Positions 44,163 to 53,585 are shown, counted from the stretch's first letter. The stretch is DNA of 64,000 nucleotides from Bradyrhizobium barranii subsp. barranii (GCF_017565645.3 NZ_CP086136.1:1874001-1938000); one strand, 5' to 3'. Program-made: numbers and translations. The notes: a model not told the origin generated them from the sequence alone.

Positions 44163-45571
44163 ATCCCGTACAGGATTTTCAGCTCACCGCTCGCGCGCAG
44201 CGCGAGTGTGATCCCGTCGGCAAGCAGCAAGGCCTTGTCGAACTGCACCGAGGAGAGCTTGCCTTCCATACGGAAGCCGTCCTTGAGCGGACGCGTCAGC
44301 CGCTGGTTCGCCGCCATCAGCAGGTTCTGGTAGGAGACGCCATAGTCAATGTTCACGGCCTGCTTCAATTGCGCGACGATCGACTGCAAGCCGGGGTTTG
44401 CCTCTCCGTCCTGCGCGGCGAGATCGAGATCGGCGAGCGCGACGCTCTTGCTGGTATCGTCCACCTTCAGTGCGCCGGAGAGATAGCTCCATTGGCCTGC
44501 ATTGGGGTCGCTGTCCGACGTCTTCGCAAGACGCAGGCCGATCACAAGCTTGCCCGCCGACGGATAGACCTGAACCTCGCGGAACGCGCTGTCTTGCGCC
44601 GGCAGCGCGGCGATCGCCTGGCTGATCTTGTCCTTGATCGCGTCATAGCCGAGCCGGACCGGAAGGATGACGTCGAACGTTCCCGGCGCGGTCACGTCGG
44701 TGCCAAGCGGCGGCAGCGATGTCGGGGTGACGCTCGCACCCTGCTGCCCAATCGACGTCACGGCGCTGCCGGAGAGTTCGAGCGAGCCGAACAACACCTT
44801 GTCGTTGGCCCGCACGCCGGCAAATGCGGCAGCTTGCGGCGTCACTTGCAGCCAGACCGGCGGCTCGTCGGCGAGCTTCATCGGTTCGAACGCATGCGTC
44901 CAGGCAGCGGCCGCCTTGTCCCGCAGATTGAGTTTCCTTGCCGCGGCCAGCGCACGTGATCGCACGCGCGCGAGCTGCGTACGGATGCGCGGCTCGACGT
45001 AGGGCGCAAGATCGACCTCGCGGCCGAGCACATGCAAATAAGGTGCTTCGCTCCAGTGGAAGGATTCGCTGAAATTCAGGTCGAGCGACCAGTCCTTGCG
45101 CAGCGCGGGCCGTGCCTCGGCCTCGATCGTCGCGCGCGCTTCGGTCTGGCCGCGGATGCGCGCGGTGAAGCGGTTGGCGCCCTGGCCTTCGGCCGCGCCG
45201 TAGATCGAGACTGCACCATAGACGTGGTCGCCGCGGCCATAGAGCGAGACGCCGCTGGTGCGATTGACGAAGCCAAACACGTCGCAATTGGCGTTGACAC
45301 GGAACATCAGTACGCGGCGGTGCACGCAGTTGACGCGCTCGTCGATGGTGGCAAGCCGCTTGGGGATATCCTGCTCGATCGCCTTGGCGAGCGCCGGCAG
45401 ACCGAACTCGATGGTTGCGGACACCCGCGAGGTCGTGGCGAGCGGCGCCGGCGGATCGGGAGCGAGCGGCGGCTAGTCGGCGGCGTGCGCGGCTTGCGCG
45501 AGTGCGGTGAGGGCGAGCGCAACAAGGCCGGCACGTTTCGTGGAACGAACAATTCGCAAAGAAACGGGCAT
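44159..45571 (-). pseudogene. DUF4403 family protein with in-frame stop after the signal peptide
   Basis: From ATG 45571 the frame gives a signal peptide MPVSLRIVRSTKRAGLVALA... ending AQAAHAAD, then TAG at 45473-45475, and continues in the same frame as PPLAPDPPAPLATTSR and SATIEFGLPALAKAIEQD to 44159. The remaining about 420 residues are DUF4403-like (FGFVNRTSGVSLYGRGD, ILPVRLGYDAIKD). So one nonsense codon separates the export signal from the mature protein. Restart at GTG 45424 would give a cytosolic, mislocalised product. Function of the family is unknown; it is probably an envelope protein. Confidence 0.75.
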
Positions 45572-46175
45572 TCTTCTTATTCCGGCTTGGCCCTGCTTCG
45601 CGCCCAGGCCGCCGGCAGCGGTGCCGTTCGGTCTTCAGAGCAAAATCGCGGAAGGAGAGGGCGGTCAGTGGATCAATTATTGCTTGTATTCAATGGTCGC
45701 GTATCGCGGCACTTGTATGGCGCGGCGTCGCGCTTTGAGCAAGGCTTTGTATATCGCTCCGTTATGATGGCCGTTCTTGAATTGCTCAAAAGAGATTGAC
45801 GCCGCCCCCGTCCAAATGATCACGCGATGAAGCTTCTCCGTGGGCGCTGCGATTTTTGAGTCCGAGATCTGCGGCCAAGACGAAACGGTCAGCGCAGCTG
45901 ACGTTTCAAATTCGTGCTGCGCGTTAAATTCGCGCCGCTCGCGCATTCCATCTTTGCGCCCTCCCTCATCCGGCGTACTCTATGAGAGCGAGCAGGAGTG
46001 CAACAGCAACCAGTCCAGGAAACGTAGCTCCTTTTGGCGATGTCCGCCGAGAGAGATCGAGAGCTGTTGGCAGCTCATATGCGATGGAGAAGAACCGACA
46101 CTTAGCGAGCTGCAAACATCCCTCGCAGCGTCTGCGAGACGCGAGTTCAACAAAACACAAAAGCGGGAGGAACGG
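45572..46175. other. Intergenic region, about 600 bp, no supported gene
   Basis: This lies between the divergent DUF4403 and PQQ dehydrogenase genes. Short readings on both strands show no family resemblance and no good ribosome-binding site. The GGGAGGAAC site at 46166-46174 belongs to the dehydrogenase. Confidence 0.5.
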
Positions 46176-47894
46176 ATGAAGAAGCGTTGGTGTAATTCTG
46201 GTCTACCTCTTGTTGTCGGCGCGACACTTGCGGCGTCGGCGGCGTTGGCCCAATCCGTGGATACTGCCCGGATCGAGAACGCCGGTCAGAACGATTGGCT
46301 CACCTATCATGGTTCATACAAATCCCATCACTACAGCCCGCTCGCGCAGATCAATGCGAGCAACATCGGCAATCTGGGCGTAGCCTGGACGCACATTCCC
46401 GGACGATCGACGCGCGGCCTGCAGTCAATGCCGCTCGTGGCCGACGGCGTGCTCTATTATTCGGGTTCGTACAGCCGGGTCTTTGCGCTGAACGGCGCGA
46501 CCGGCGAGGTCATCTGGTCGTTCTTTCCGGAACTCGATGAGGCGCTCATCAGCCGACAGACCCACTCGCCCTACAACCGCGGTGTAGCCCTTGGTGAAGG
46601 CAAGGTCTTCGTCGGTACGATGGATGGTCGTCTGTTCGGGCTCGATGCGAAGTCGGGAAAGGTTCTCTGGGAAACCAGGCTGATCGACTCGCAGAAGCTC
46701 ACGGTCGGCTTCACTGGCGCGCCGCTTTACGCGAAGGGAAGCGTCATCATCGGCTCGCAGGGGGGTGAATGGCCGGGCCGTGGCCCGATCTTCGCTGTCG
46801 ATGCCACCACCGGCAAGAAAAAGTGGGAGTTTCTGACGGTCGCGGGCACCGACGAGGCCATGAAGACCTGGGGCAACGATTCCTGGCGCACGGGCGGTGG
46901 CGGCGGCTGGATGCCGGGCACCTACGACTCCGAGACCAACTCCGTCCTGTGGGGCACCGCGAACCCGGCGCCGCTCTACGATTGGTCGGGCGCTGATTAC
47001 AAGACGCAAGGTGCGCGTCCCGGCGACAATCTCTATACGAGTTCGGTCATCGCTCTCGATATCGATACCGGAAAGCTGAAATCCTACCATCAGGAACTGC
47101 CTCACGACGCCTGGGACTTCGACAGCGCCGTCGGCGAGTTCGTGATGCTGGAGCGCGATGGCCAGAAATACGTGGTTCATCCGAACAAGGGTGGCTTCGT
47201 CTTCGTCTACGACCGTAATCTTGGCGTGAAGAACGTCTGGCGGCTGGTTGAGAACATCAACTTCGTCAAGGATATCGATCCCAAGACGGGCGCGCTGATC
47301 GGCCGTCGCGATTTCCCTGTCGGGAAAGTCACTGAAGTACCGCTGTGTCCCTTCATTGGCGGCGGCATCAGCTGGAATGCCGGCTCGTACAACCCGAAGA
47401 CCGGGCTTTATTACAAGATCGGCCAGGAATGGTGCATGACGCTGGATATTCAGAAGACGACGCCGGTCACCGCGCCCCAGGTCCAGCTCAACATCGGCGC
47501 CGACTTCAAGATGGTGCCGCCTCCGAGCGGCGAGATCTACGGACATCTCGACGCGCGCGACCCGATAACGGGCGCGAAGAAATGGGAGGTTCGCTTTCCC
47601 GAGCCGCCGCTTGGGAGCGTTTTGTCGACCGGGGGTAATCTTGTGTTCGTACCCGACTCCCGTGGCATCCTTCACGCCTACGATGCCGAAACCGGGGCCG
47701 AGTTGTGGAAGCACAACAACGGCACCGGCCACCAGGGCGGTATCGTCAGCTACTCCGTCGGCGGCAAGCAATATATCGCCGTGGCGGCCGGCTTCGGCGG
47801 CATGCTGGCGGACGAATATGCGCCAAACTTCGGCGGCGTCTACAAGAGCATGCCGCGTGACGACGGCGCCCTCGTCGTCTTCAGCTTGAAATAG
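46176..47894 (+). CDS. PQQ-dependent alcohol dehydrogenase (XoxF/PedH-related, probable lanthanide type)
   Basis: A 572-residue periplasmic quinoprotein. The signal peptide MKKRWCNSGLPLVVG... is cut after AALAQS, and an eight-bladed propeller follows with W-motif repeats (IWSFFPEL, VLWETRLI, KKWEVRFPE). The catalytic Asp lies in PHDAWDFDSAVGE, and the second Asp two residues on is the signature of lanthanide-using enzymes. The vicinal Cys-Cys pair of classic family members is absent; the matching site reads LISRQTHSPYNRGVA. The ATG at 46176 follows GGGAGG. Next come cytochrome c and a binding protein, as in xoxFGJ. Confidence 0.87.
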   Translation: MKKRWCNSGLPLVVGATLAASAALAQSVDTARIENAGQNDWLTYHGSYKSHHYSPLAQINASNIGNLGVAWTHIPGRSTRGLQSMPLVADGVLYYSGSYSRVFALNGATGEVIWSFFPELDEALISRQTHSPYNRGVALGEGKVFVGTMDGRLFGLDAKSGKVLWETRLIDSQKLTVGFTGAPLYAKGSVIIGSQGGEWPGRGPIFAVDATTGKKKWEFLTVAGTDEAMKTWGNDSWRTGGGGGWMPGTYDSETNSVLWGTANPAPLYDWSGADYKTQGARPGDNLYTSSVIALDIDTGKLKSYHQELPHDAWDFDSAVGEFVMLERDGQKYVVHPNKGGFVFVYDRNLGVKNVWRLVENINFVKDIDPKTGALIGRRDFPVGKVTEVPLCPFIGGGISWNAGSYNPKTGLYYKIGQEWCMTLDIQKTTPVTAPQVQLNIGADFKMVPPPSGEIYGHLDARDPITGAKKWEVRFPEPPLGSVLSTGGNLVFVPDSRGILHAYDAETGAELWKHNNGTGHQGGIVSYSVGGKQYIAVAAGFGGMLADEYAPNFGGVYKSMPRDDGALVVFSLK

Positions 47895-47983
47895 TCTGTC
47901 TCAAACGATCTGCCGAGGAGCGGGTGCAAACCCGCTCCTCGGTCGATTGCAGCGGCCGGGCGTGATTCAGGAATGGAGCGGAC

Positions 47984-48325
47984 GTGTTGAAACTGCATTT
48001 GAAGTCGCTTCCGGCGGTGCTGGGCGCTTCGTTGCTGTGCGTTGTGGTGGCTCGAGCTCAATCTGCCACGCCGGCGCCGGACAACGGGTCACTGGACGTC
48101 GAGCAGTTGTTCGCGGGGACCTGCGGCTTTTGCCACTCCGACGGCGGCCGGGCTGCTGGCAGGGGACCGCAACTGATGAATTCGCAACGAGACGACGAAT
48201 TTCTGCACAACCGTATCAAGATCGGCAAGCAAGGTGCGATGCCGGCATTCGGCGAGAGCTTCAGTGACGCGCAGATCGACCAGATCGTCAAATATATCCG
48301 CGCCTTGAAGCCGCGCGAGGGCTGA
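47984..48325 (+). CDS. Class I cytochrome c (XoxG-like electron acceptor)
   Basis: A 113-residue exported cytochrome. GTG 47984 has GGAGCGGAC upstream. A signal peptide ends near VARAQS, the single heme site is AGTCGFCHSDGG, and the Met ligand is in GAMPAFGESF. It follows the dehydrogenase by 89 bp and should accept its electrons in the periplasm. Size and spacing fit the small c-type cytochrome partner of PQQ alcohol dehydrogenases. Confidence 0.85.
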   Translation: MLKLHLKSLPAVLGASLLCVVVARAQSATPAPDNGSLDVEQLFAGTCGFCHSDGGRAAGRGPQLMNSQRDDEFLHNRIKIGKQGAMPAFGESFSDAQIDQIVKYIRALKPREG

Positions 48326-48349
48326 CCCGCCGGGGCCTGATCCATCCAG

Positions 48350-49129
48350 ATGAGACGCGGCATGAAGGCAATTGTCCTGATTATCGTCGGTGCCGCCATC
48401 GGGCTGTCCGGACCGGCGCAGGCGCGAACCCTGGAGGCGATCCGCGCGAGTGGCGCGCTCAGACTCTGCGCGCATCCCAACTCACTTCCTTTTGCGCGCA
48501 AGGGCGGCGATCCATCCGGCTTTCAGGTCGAGTTGGGACAGGTGCTGGCACGCGAGCTCGGTGTCTCGCTACGGCTCGACTGGATCATCACGCAGTACCA
48601 AATGCGCAGCGCCAATTGTGACATTCTTCTGGATGTCATCGCCGATCGCGAAGCGCAAGGCGAGACCCGCTTGAGGATCTCGAAACCGTACTATCGCACG
48701 GGCGTCGCGCTCGCGGTGCCGTCATCCAGCGCGCTCACATCGTTCAAGAGCCTCGGCGAGCATACCAAGGTGGGGGTGCAGGTCGGCTCTGTCGCCGCCA
48801 TGATCATCGGTCAGCGGCACGTGCCCATATCGATCTTCGGCTTCGAGACCGACAGCCTCGACGCCGTATCAAACAAGGAGATCGATGCGGCTGCGGTCAC
48901 GCCCACCGCGGCGGGCTACTTCAATCTGACGCATCCTGACAAGGCACTCCGGATCCTGGATCGCGACGAGGGCGTGGCCGATCTCAACTGGAATGTCGCC
49001 GTCGGCATGGTCCGCCCGGATGATGCGTTGCGCGAGGCGATCGACGGAGCGCTGGAACGGCTGCGCAACGACGGTACGATCGATCGGATCTACGGTCGCT
49101 ATGGGATCGTGCTGCAAGCGCCGAGGTAG
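48350..49129 (+). CDS. XoxJ/MoxJ-like periplasmic binding protein
   Basis: A 259-residue type 3 solute-binding protein fold. The signal peptide (KAIVLIIVGAAIGLSGPAQA) is followed by LRLCAHPNSLPFARKG and a GVALAVPSSSALT lobe. In methylotroph-type operons this third gene (MxaJ/XoxJ) helps mature the dehydrogenase rather than feed a transporter, and no permease is present here. ATG 48350 or 48362 is the start. It completes the three-gene operon. Confidence 0.8.
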   Translation: MRRGMKAIVLIIVGAAIGLSGPAQARTLEAIRASGALRLCAHPNSLPFARKGGDPSGFQVELGQVLARELGVSLRLDWIITQYQMRSANCDILLDVIADREAQGETRLRISKPYYRTGVALAVPSSSALTSFKSLGEHTKVGVQVGSVAAMIIGQRHVPISIFGFETDSLDAVSNKEIDAAAVTPTAAGYFNLTHPDKALRILDRDEGVADLNWNVAVGMVRPDDALREAIDGALERLRNDGTIDRIYGRYGIVLQAPR

Positions 49130-49202
49130 CCGATTGCCGAAAGAACGACGCCGTCCCGGTTTGGCCAGGACGACGTCGCTTTGCGAAGATATCGCTTTGG
49201 CC

Positions 49203-49847
49203 TTAAGCCGCCGCCTTCTTCCGCGCCTGTTCGGCCTTGTACAGCTCGAACTCTTCGGCGATCGCCTTCGCGACCGACGGCCGCTGGCGCAGGCGGTCGT
49301 GATACGCCTTCACGTTCGGCCATTTGGCGAGCTCGATCGGCGGGGTCGCCATGGTCCAGTTGATGACCGTGACGAGATAGGCGTCGGCCACGCTGAAATG
49401 GTCGAGCAGGAAGTCGCGCCCCTTCAGGTAGTTGTCGAGATAGTCGAGCCGCGACAGGTTCTTCTCCAGCGCATAGGCCTTGGTTTCCTGCGGCGCCTTG
49501 CGGTCGAGCAGGGGGATGAACAGGCCCTTGTGCAGCTCGGTGCCGATAAAGCAGAGCCATTGATGCAGCCGGGTGCGATCGATGCCCTGGGCCGCACCGA
49601 GGCCGGATTGCGGGAACCGATCCGCGACATATTGCAGGATCGCGGCGTTCTCGGTCAGCACCACGCCCTCGTCGGTGCGCAGCGTCGGCACCAGGCCGAT
49701 CGGGTTGACGGTGCGGAAATCGGTGCCGTCGTTCAGCACTGTCTTGGTCGGCGGATCGACTTCGAGATAATTCGCTTCGGCGCCGGCTTCATACAGCGCG
49801 ACGCGGGTCGCCATCGAACAGGCGAGCGGCGAGAAATAAAGATCCAT
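49203..49847 (-). CDS. Glutathione S-transferase
   Basis: A 214-residue two-domain GST. The N-terminal thioredoxin-like half has the MDLYFSPLACSMATRVAL start (Ser/Cys active-site area) and GLVPTLRTDEG with the cis-Pro; the TENAAILQYVAD Glu-Asn pair binds glutathione. The helical C-terminal half has the N-capping VADAYLVTVINW. It is divergent from a TetR gene with a shared inverted repeat in the promoter region, so it is probably controlled by that repressor. Confidence 0.88.
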   Translation of the reverse strand: MDLYFSPLACSMATRVALYEAGAEANYLEVDPPTKTVLNDGTDFRTVNPIGLVPTLRTDEGVVLTENAAILQYVADRFPQSGLGAAQGIDRTRLHQWLCFIGTELHKGLFIPLLDRKAPQETKAYALEKNLSRLDYLDNYLKGRDFLLDHFSVADAYLVTVINWTMATPPIELAKWPNVKAYHDRLRQRPSVAKAIAEEFELYKAEQARKKAAA

Positions 49848-49900
49848 CTTGGGCCTCCTTGGGCAATTCCTCTTTGGGTGTCGCTCGACCTGGCCAGATT

Positions 49901-49967
49901 GATTTTTGTACCATCTTGTATAATATCGCGGCGGTCAAGGATTAATTTGCGAAATGGTACAAAAATC
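49901..49967. promoter_or_regulatory. Shared GST/TetR operator: perfect 14-bp inverted repeat
   Basis: GATTTTTGTACCAT (49901-49914) and ATGGTACAAAAATC (49954-49967) are exact reverse complements. The second copy starts at the TetR ATG itself. TATAAT lies at 49919-49924 between them. Binding at both arms would block both divergent promoters. Confidence 0.75.
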
Positions 49968-50598
49968 GAAGCCGCCAGCTGCTGCCAATGAACCGAAGCG
50001 GCGTGGCCGTCCGCGCGCCTACGAGCCCGACGTAGCGCTCGGCAAGGCGCTCGACCTGTTCCGCCGGCAGGGTTTTGCGGCGACGTCGCTGGACGATCTC
50101 AGCGAAGCGACCGGCATGAACCGGCCGAGCCTCTACGGCGCCTTCGGCGACAAGCGCGAGCTCTACATCAAGAGCTACCAGCGCTACCGCGAGGACGCGC
50201 GCGCCTCGATGGTGGAGATCTTTCGCCAGGAGATGCCGGTGCGCCAGCGGCTCGAGCGCATCTTCGCGTCCGCGCTGAACATCTATCTCTCCGGCGAGAC
50301 CGGTCCGCGCGGCTGCTTCACGGTGGTGACGGCGGCGTCCGAAGCCGTCGGCGATCCCGAGATCCGCGCCATGGTGCTGGATGGACTGACCGAGCTCGAC
50401 AAGGCTTTTACGAATTGCTTCCGCCGCGCCAAGGAGAAGGGCGAGCTGCCTGCGAGCGCCGACCCGGCCGTGCTGGCGCAGCTCGCCTCCGCAACCGTGC
50501 ACTCGATCGCTATCCGCTCCCGCGCCCGCGTGTCGCGCAAAGAGCTCGAGGCGATCGTGAAGGGCGCGATTGACGTGATGGTGGGGGCCAAAAGTTAG
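49954..50598 (+). CDS. TetR/AcrR-family repressor next to GST
   Basis: A 214-residue repressor. A basic N-terminal tail (NEPKRRGRPRAY) precedes the helix-turn-helix (FAATSLDDLSEATGMNRPSL, then YGAFGDKRELY). The ligand domain matches the TetR_C family with GPRGCFTVVTAASEA. Its ATG overlaps the right arm of the 14-bp inverted repeat, indicating autoregulation. It probably responds to an electrophile or toxic compound that the GST detoxifies (inference). Confidence 0.86.
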   Translation: MVQKSKPPAAANEPKRRGRPRAYEPDVALGKALDLFRRQGFAATSLDDLSEATGMNRPSLYGAFGDKRELYIKSYQRYREDARASMVEIFRQEMPVRQRLERIFASALNIYLSGETGPRGCFTVVTAASEAVGDPEIRAMVLDGLTELDKAFTNCFRRAKEKGELPASADPAVLAQLASATVHSIAIRSRARVSRKELEAIVKGAIDVMVGAKS

Positions 50599-50600
50599 GC

Positions 50601-50741
50601 CGTCGTCCCGGGGCGCGCGCAGCGCGAGCCCGGGACCCATAACCACAGAGAGAACTTTGGCGAAGACTGGTCGTTCGGTACTGCGACCATCCGCAACGAT
50701 AAATCACGCGGTATGGGTCCCCCGCGTACGCGGGGACGACA
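50601..50741. repeat. Bradyrhizobium-type palindromic repeat pair
   Basis: CGTCGTCCCGGGGCGCGCGC near 50601 and CCCCGCGTACGCGGGGACGAC near 50720 are arms of the common dispersed element that ends in GGGACCCAT / ATGGGTCCC. Confidence 0.65.
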
Positions 50742-50786
50742 GCGAGGGTGGGGCGCGTGCGTGCCTCTCTCAGCCTGCCGAAGCGT

Positions 50787-51752
50787 CTAATATCCCCGTG
50801 CCCGGTCCACCACGTTCTCCAGCGCACCGCCGGCCTCGAACTTTGCGATTTGCTCGGCGACATAGGCCGAGATTGCATCGGCGTCGGTGTCGGCCGCGTT
50901 GTGCGGGGTCAGCAGCACCTTGGGGTGGGTCCAGAACCGGCTGTCGGCAGGCTGCGGCTCCTGCACGAAAACGTCGAGCGAGGCCGCGCCAAGCGTCCCG
51001 TCGTCGAGGCAGGCCAGGATATCGGCCTCGTTCTGCAAGCCGCCGCGACCCGCGTTGATCAGCACGGGCGCGCCGAGCGGGCTGCTGCGGTTGAGCTTGG
51101 TGAAGACGTCGCGGTTGAGGATGCCGTGCGTATCAGGCGTCAGCGGCAACAGGCAGACCAGGATGTCGGTCTTGCGCAGGAACGCGTCGATCTGCGCGGC
51201 GCCATGGAAGCATTCGACGCCCTCGATCGTGCGCGGGCTGCGGCTCCAGCCGGCAACGCGGAAGCCGAGCCGGCGCAGCACGTCGGCGGCATCGGCACCC
51301 AGCGTGCCAAGTCCCATCACGCCGACGGTGACGGCGCTCGCCGGCCACTGATATTGCGGCTCCCAGCGTTTTGCGCGCTGCGAGTCCCGCAAGTACAGCT
51401 CCTGGCGGTGGTGCATCAGCACGTGCAGCACGACATATTCGGTCATGCGATTGGTGAGATCAGGCACGGCGACGCGCACCAGCGGCACGTCGGGCAGGCT
51501 CTTGTCGGCCATCAGCGCGTCGACGCCGGCGCCCAGATTGAAGATCGCACGCAGATTGGGGAAAGAGCTGAGGTCGCCCGGCACCGGCTTCCACACCGCG
51601 GCATAGTGCACCTCGGCCGGATCGAGCCCGGCGTCGGGCAGCAGCACCACGCGGCGGCCGCCGCAGACCGCGTCGAACCGGGCCTTCCAGCGCTCCGGCA
51701 GCCAGTTCTGCTGCGTGCTGTTGATCAGGACGGCCAGTGTGCCCATGCTCAT
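50787..51752 (-). CDS. ghrA: Glyoxylate/hydroxypyruvate reductase A-type D-2-hydroxyacid dehydrogenase
   Basis: A 321-residue protein from ATG 51752. It has the NAD(P) Rossmann motif VGVMGLGTLGADAADVL (about 140-156), the substrate Arg in LINAGRGGLQNE, a Glu in VFVQEPQP and the catalytic His in LLTPHNAADTDAD, as in GhrA. It reduces glyoxylate or hydroxypyruvate. It reads away from the ECF operon, with which it shares a 141-bp gap containing the ECF-type promoter for the rightward genes. Confidence 0.86.
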   Translation of the reverse strand: MSMGTLAVLINSTQQNWLPERWKARFDAVCGGRRVVLLPDAGLDPAEVHYAAVWKPVPGDLSSFPNLRAIFNLGAGVDALMADKSLPDVPLVRVAVPDLTNRMTEYVVLHVLMHHRQELYLRDSQRAKRWEPQYQWPASAVTVGVMGLGTLGADAADVLRRLGFRVAGWSRSPRTIEGVECFHGAAQIDAFLRKTDILVCLLPLTPDTHGILNRDVFTKLNRSSPLGAPVLINAGRGGLQNEADILACLDDGTLGAASLDVFVQEPQPADSRFWTHPKVLLTPHNAADTDADAISAYVAEQIAKFEAGGALENVVDRARGY

Positions 51753-51835
51753 TCGAAGTGCCTCGTCGGTTCCGTTTTGAAAACCCTCCTTGGCACGATC
51801 CGACGGATTTTTCTCGCAAATTTTTTCCGCAGCCC

Positions 51836-51862
51836 TGTCGGGGCGGGGCATATTGGATCGTC
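51836..51862 (+). promoter_or_regulatory. ECF-type promoter 1: TGTCGG-N17-CGTC
   Basis: TGTCGG at 51836-51841, a 17-bp spacer and CGTCTTA from 51859 lie 31 bp before the YCII start. The same form recurs at 53586 and 61867. ECF42-group promoters are described with TGTCGA-like and CGTC-like boxes. Confidence 0.75.
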
Positions 51863-51893
51863 TTAAAAACAAGCGTTCAGGAAGGTGCTGCCC

Positions 51894-52262
51894 ATGCTTT
51901 ATGCGATCCTCTGCTATCACGACGAGGACTTCGTCGGCTCCTGGAGCAAGGACCAGGACGAGGCCGTGATGAAGAAGCTCGCCATGGTGCAGGACAAGCT
52001 CACACAGCAGGGCCGGCTCGGTCCGGTGGCGCGGCTGTTGCCGACCACGGCGGCGGCGACGCTGCGCAAGGAAGACCCGCCGCTGGTGCTCGATGGCCCC
52101 TATGCGGAGACCAAGGAGCAATTGCTCGGCTTCTACATCGTGGATTGCAAGAACCTCGACGAAGCCCTCGACGTTGCGCGCGACCTCGGCGCGGCCAATC
52201 CCGGCGGCGCCTATGAGGTGCGCCCCGTCGGCGTATTCCGGCCCGGAGGAATTTCGACGTGA
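51894..52262 (+). CDS. YCII/DGPF-domain protein
   Basis: A 122-residue YCII-fold protein with MLYAILCYHDEDFVGSW, LVLDGPYAETKEQLLGFY (the DGPF motif) and a C-terminal VRPVGVFRPGG. Such proteins are the regular partners of ECF42 sigma factors; their biochemical role is not settled. ATG 51894 is preferred over GTG 51885. The 3' end overlaps the sigma gene by 4 bp. Confidence 0.85.
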   Translation: MLYAILCYHDEDFVGSWSKDQDEAVMKKLAMVQDKLTQQGRLGPVARLLPTTAAATLRKEDPPLVLDGPYAETKEQLLGFYIVDCKNLDEALDVARDLGAANPGGAYEVRPVGVFRPGGIST

Positions 52263-53560
52263 GCGAGGCCGACACCGCCTGGATTGAGACCGCGCTGACC
52301 TCGGCGCGACCCCAGGCGGTCGGCGCGCTGCTGCGCTATTTCCGCGATCTCGATACCGCCGAAGAGGCCTTCCAGAACGCCTGCCTGCGCGCGCTCAAGA
52401 CCTGGCCGCAGAACGGGCCGCCGCGCGATCCCGCGGCCTGGCTGATCATGGTCGGCCGCAACGTCGCCATCGACGAGGTCCGCCGCGCCCGCAAGCAGCA
52501 GCCGCTGCCGGAGGACGACCAGGCCATCTCCGATCTCGACGACGCCGAGGGCGCGCTCGCCGAGCGGCTCGACGGCTCGCACTACCGCGACGACATCCTG
52601 CGGCTGATGTTCATCTGCTGCCATCCGCAGCTGCCGGCGACCCAGCAGATCGCGCTGGCGCTGCGCATCGTCTCCGGTCTCACCGTGAAACAGATCGCGC
52701 GCGCCTTCCTGGTCTCAGAAGCGGCGATGGAGCAGCGCATCACCCGTGCCAAGGCGAAGGTCGCCGAGGCCGGGGCGCCGTTCGAAACGCCCGGCGCGGT
52801 CGAACGCTCCGAGCGGCTCGCCGGCGTTGCCGCAATGATCTACTTGATCTTCAACGAAGGCTATTCGGCCAGCGGCGACACGGCGGAGATCCGAAAGCCG
52901 CTGTGCGAGGAAGCGATCCGGCTGGCGCGGCTGCTGCTGCGGCTGTTCCAGAGCGAGCCGGAGATCATGGGGCTCGCGGCGCTGCTGCTGTTGCAGCATG
53001 CGCGCAGCGCCGCGCGCTTTGCCGCGGACGGCGCGGTGATCCTGCTCGACGACCAGGATCGTACGCTGTGGAACAGCAACATGATCGCGGAAGGTCTCGC
53101 GCTGATCGACAAGGCGATGCGCCATCGCCGCAGCGGCCCCTATCAGGTCCAGGCCGCGGTCGCCGCGCTGCATGCGCGCGCGTCGACGCCCGAGGAAACC
53201 GATTGGACGCAAATCGACTTGCTCTACGGCGCGCTCGAAGTGATGCAGCCTTCGCCGGTGGTGACACTCAACCGCGCGGTTGCGGTCTCCAAGGTGCGCG
53301 GACCGCAAGCGGCGCTCGAGCTGATCGAGCCGCTGGCGCCGAAGCTCGCCAACTACTTTCATTTCCACGGCGTGCGTGGTGCCTTCCTGATGCAGCTCGG
53401 CCGTAACGACGAAGCCCGCATCGCCTTCGACCACGCCATCGCACTCGCCAATACTTCGGCGGAAGCCGCCCATATCCGCATGCATATTGATCGCCTGATC
53501 CGGGACAGCCAGCCGAAGGGCGCCAATGGCGGCGCCAGGCAGGGCGCAAAGGCAAAGTGA
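52259..53560 (+). CDS. ECF42-like RNA polymerase sigma factor with long C-terminal extension
   Basis: A 433-residue sigma factor. Region 2 (about 20-80) includes YFRDLDTAEEAFQNACLRAL, region 4 (about 125-180) includes LPATQQIALALRIVSGLTV and QIARAFLVSEAAMEQRITRAK, and then a roughly 240-residue helical, TPR-like C-terminal domain (YLIFNEGYSASGD). This layout and the DGPF gene partner define ECF42, which lacks a classical anti-sigma factor. It overlaps the YCII gene by 4 bp. It probably reads the three TGTCGG-N17-CGTC promoters. Confidence 0.88.
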   Translation: MSEADTAWIETALTSARPQAVGALLRYFRDLDTAEEAFQNACLRALKTWPQNGPPRDPAAWLIMVGRNVAIDEVRRARKQQPLPEDDQAISDLDDAEGALAERLDGSHYRDDILRLMFICCHPQLPATQQIALALRIVSGLTVKQIARAFLVSEAAMEQRITRAKAKVAEAGAPFETPGAVERSERLAGVAAMIYLIFNEGYSASGDTAEIRKPLCEEAIRLARLLLRLFQSEPEIMGLAALLLLQHARSAARFAADGAVILLDDQDRTLWNSNMIAEGLALIDKAMRHRRSGPYQVQAAVAALHARASTPEETDWTQIDLLYGALEVMQPSPVVTLNRAVAVSKVRGPQAALELIEPLAPKLANYFHFHGVRGAFLMQLGRNDEARIAFDHAIALANTSAEAAHIRMHIDRLIRDSQPKGANGGARQGAKAK

Positions 53561-53585
53561 CGGCCAAAAATTTCGTCCCGCCAAT

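Noticed and set aside
45677..45946. 89-residue minus-strand reading between DUF4403 and the PQQ dehydrogenase
   Set aside because: No ribosome-binding site, no family resemblance and atypical composition; likely chance.
46176..47894. Calling the PQQ enzyme a bona fide methanol dehydrogenase XoxF
   Set aside because: The vicinal Cys pair is missing and the sequence is divergent, so substrate cannot be set to methanol.
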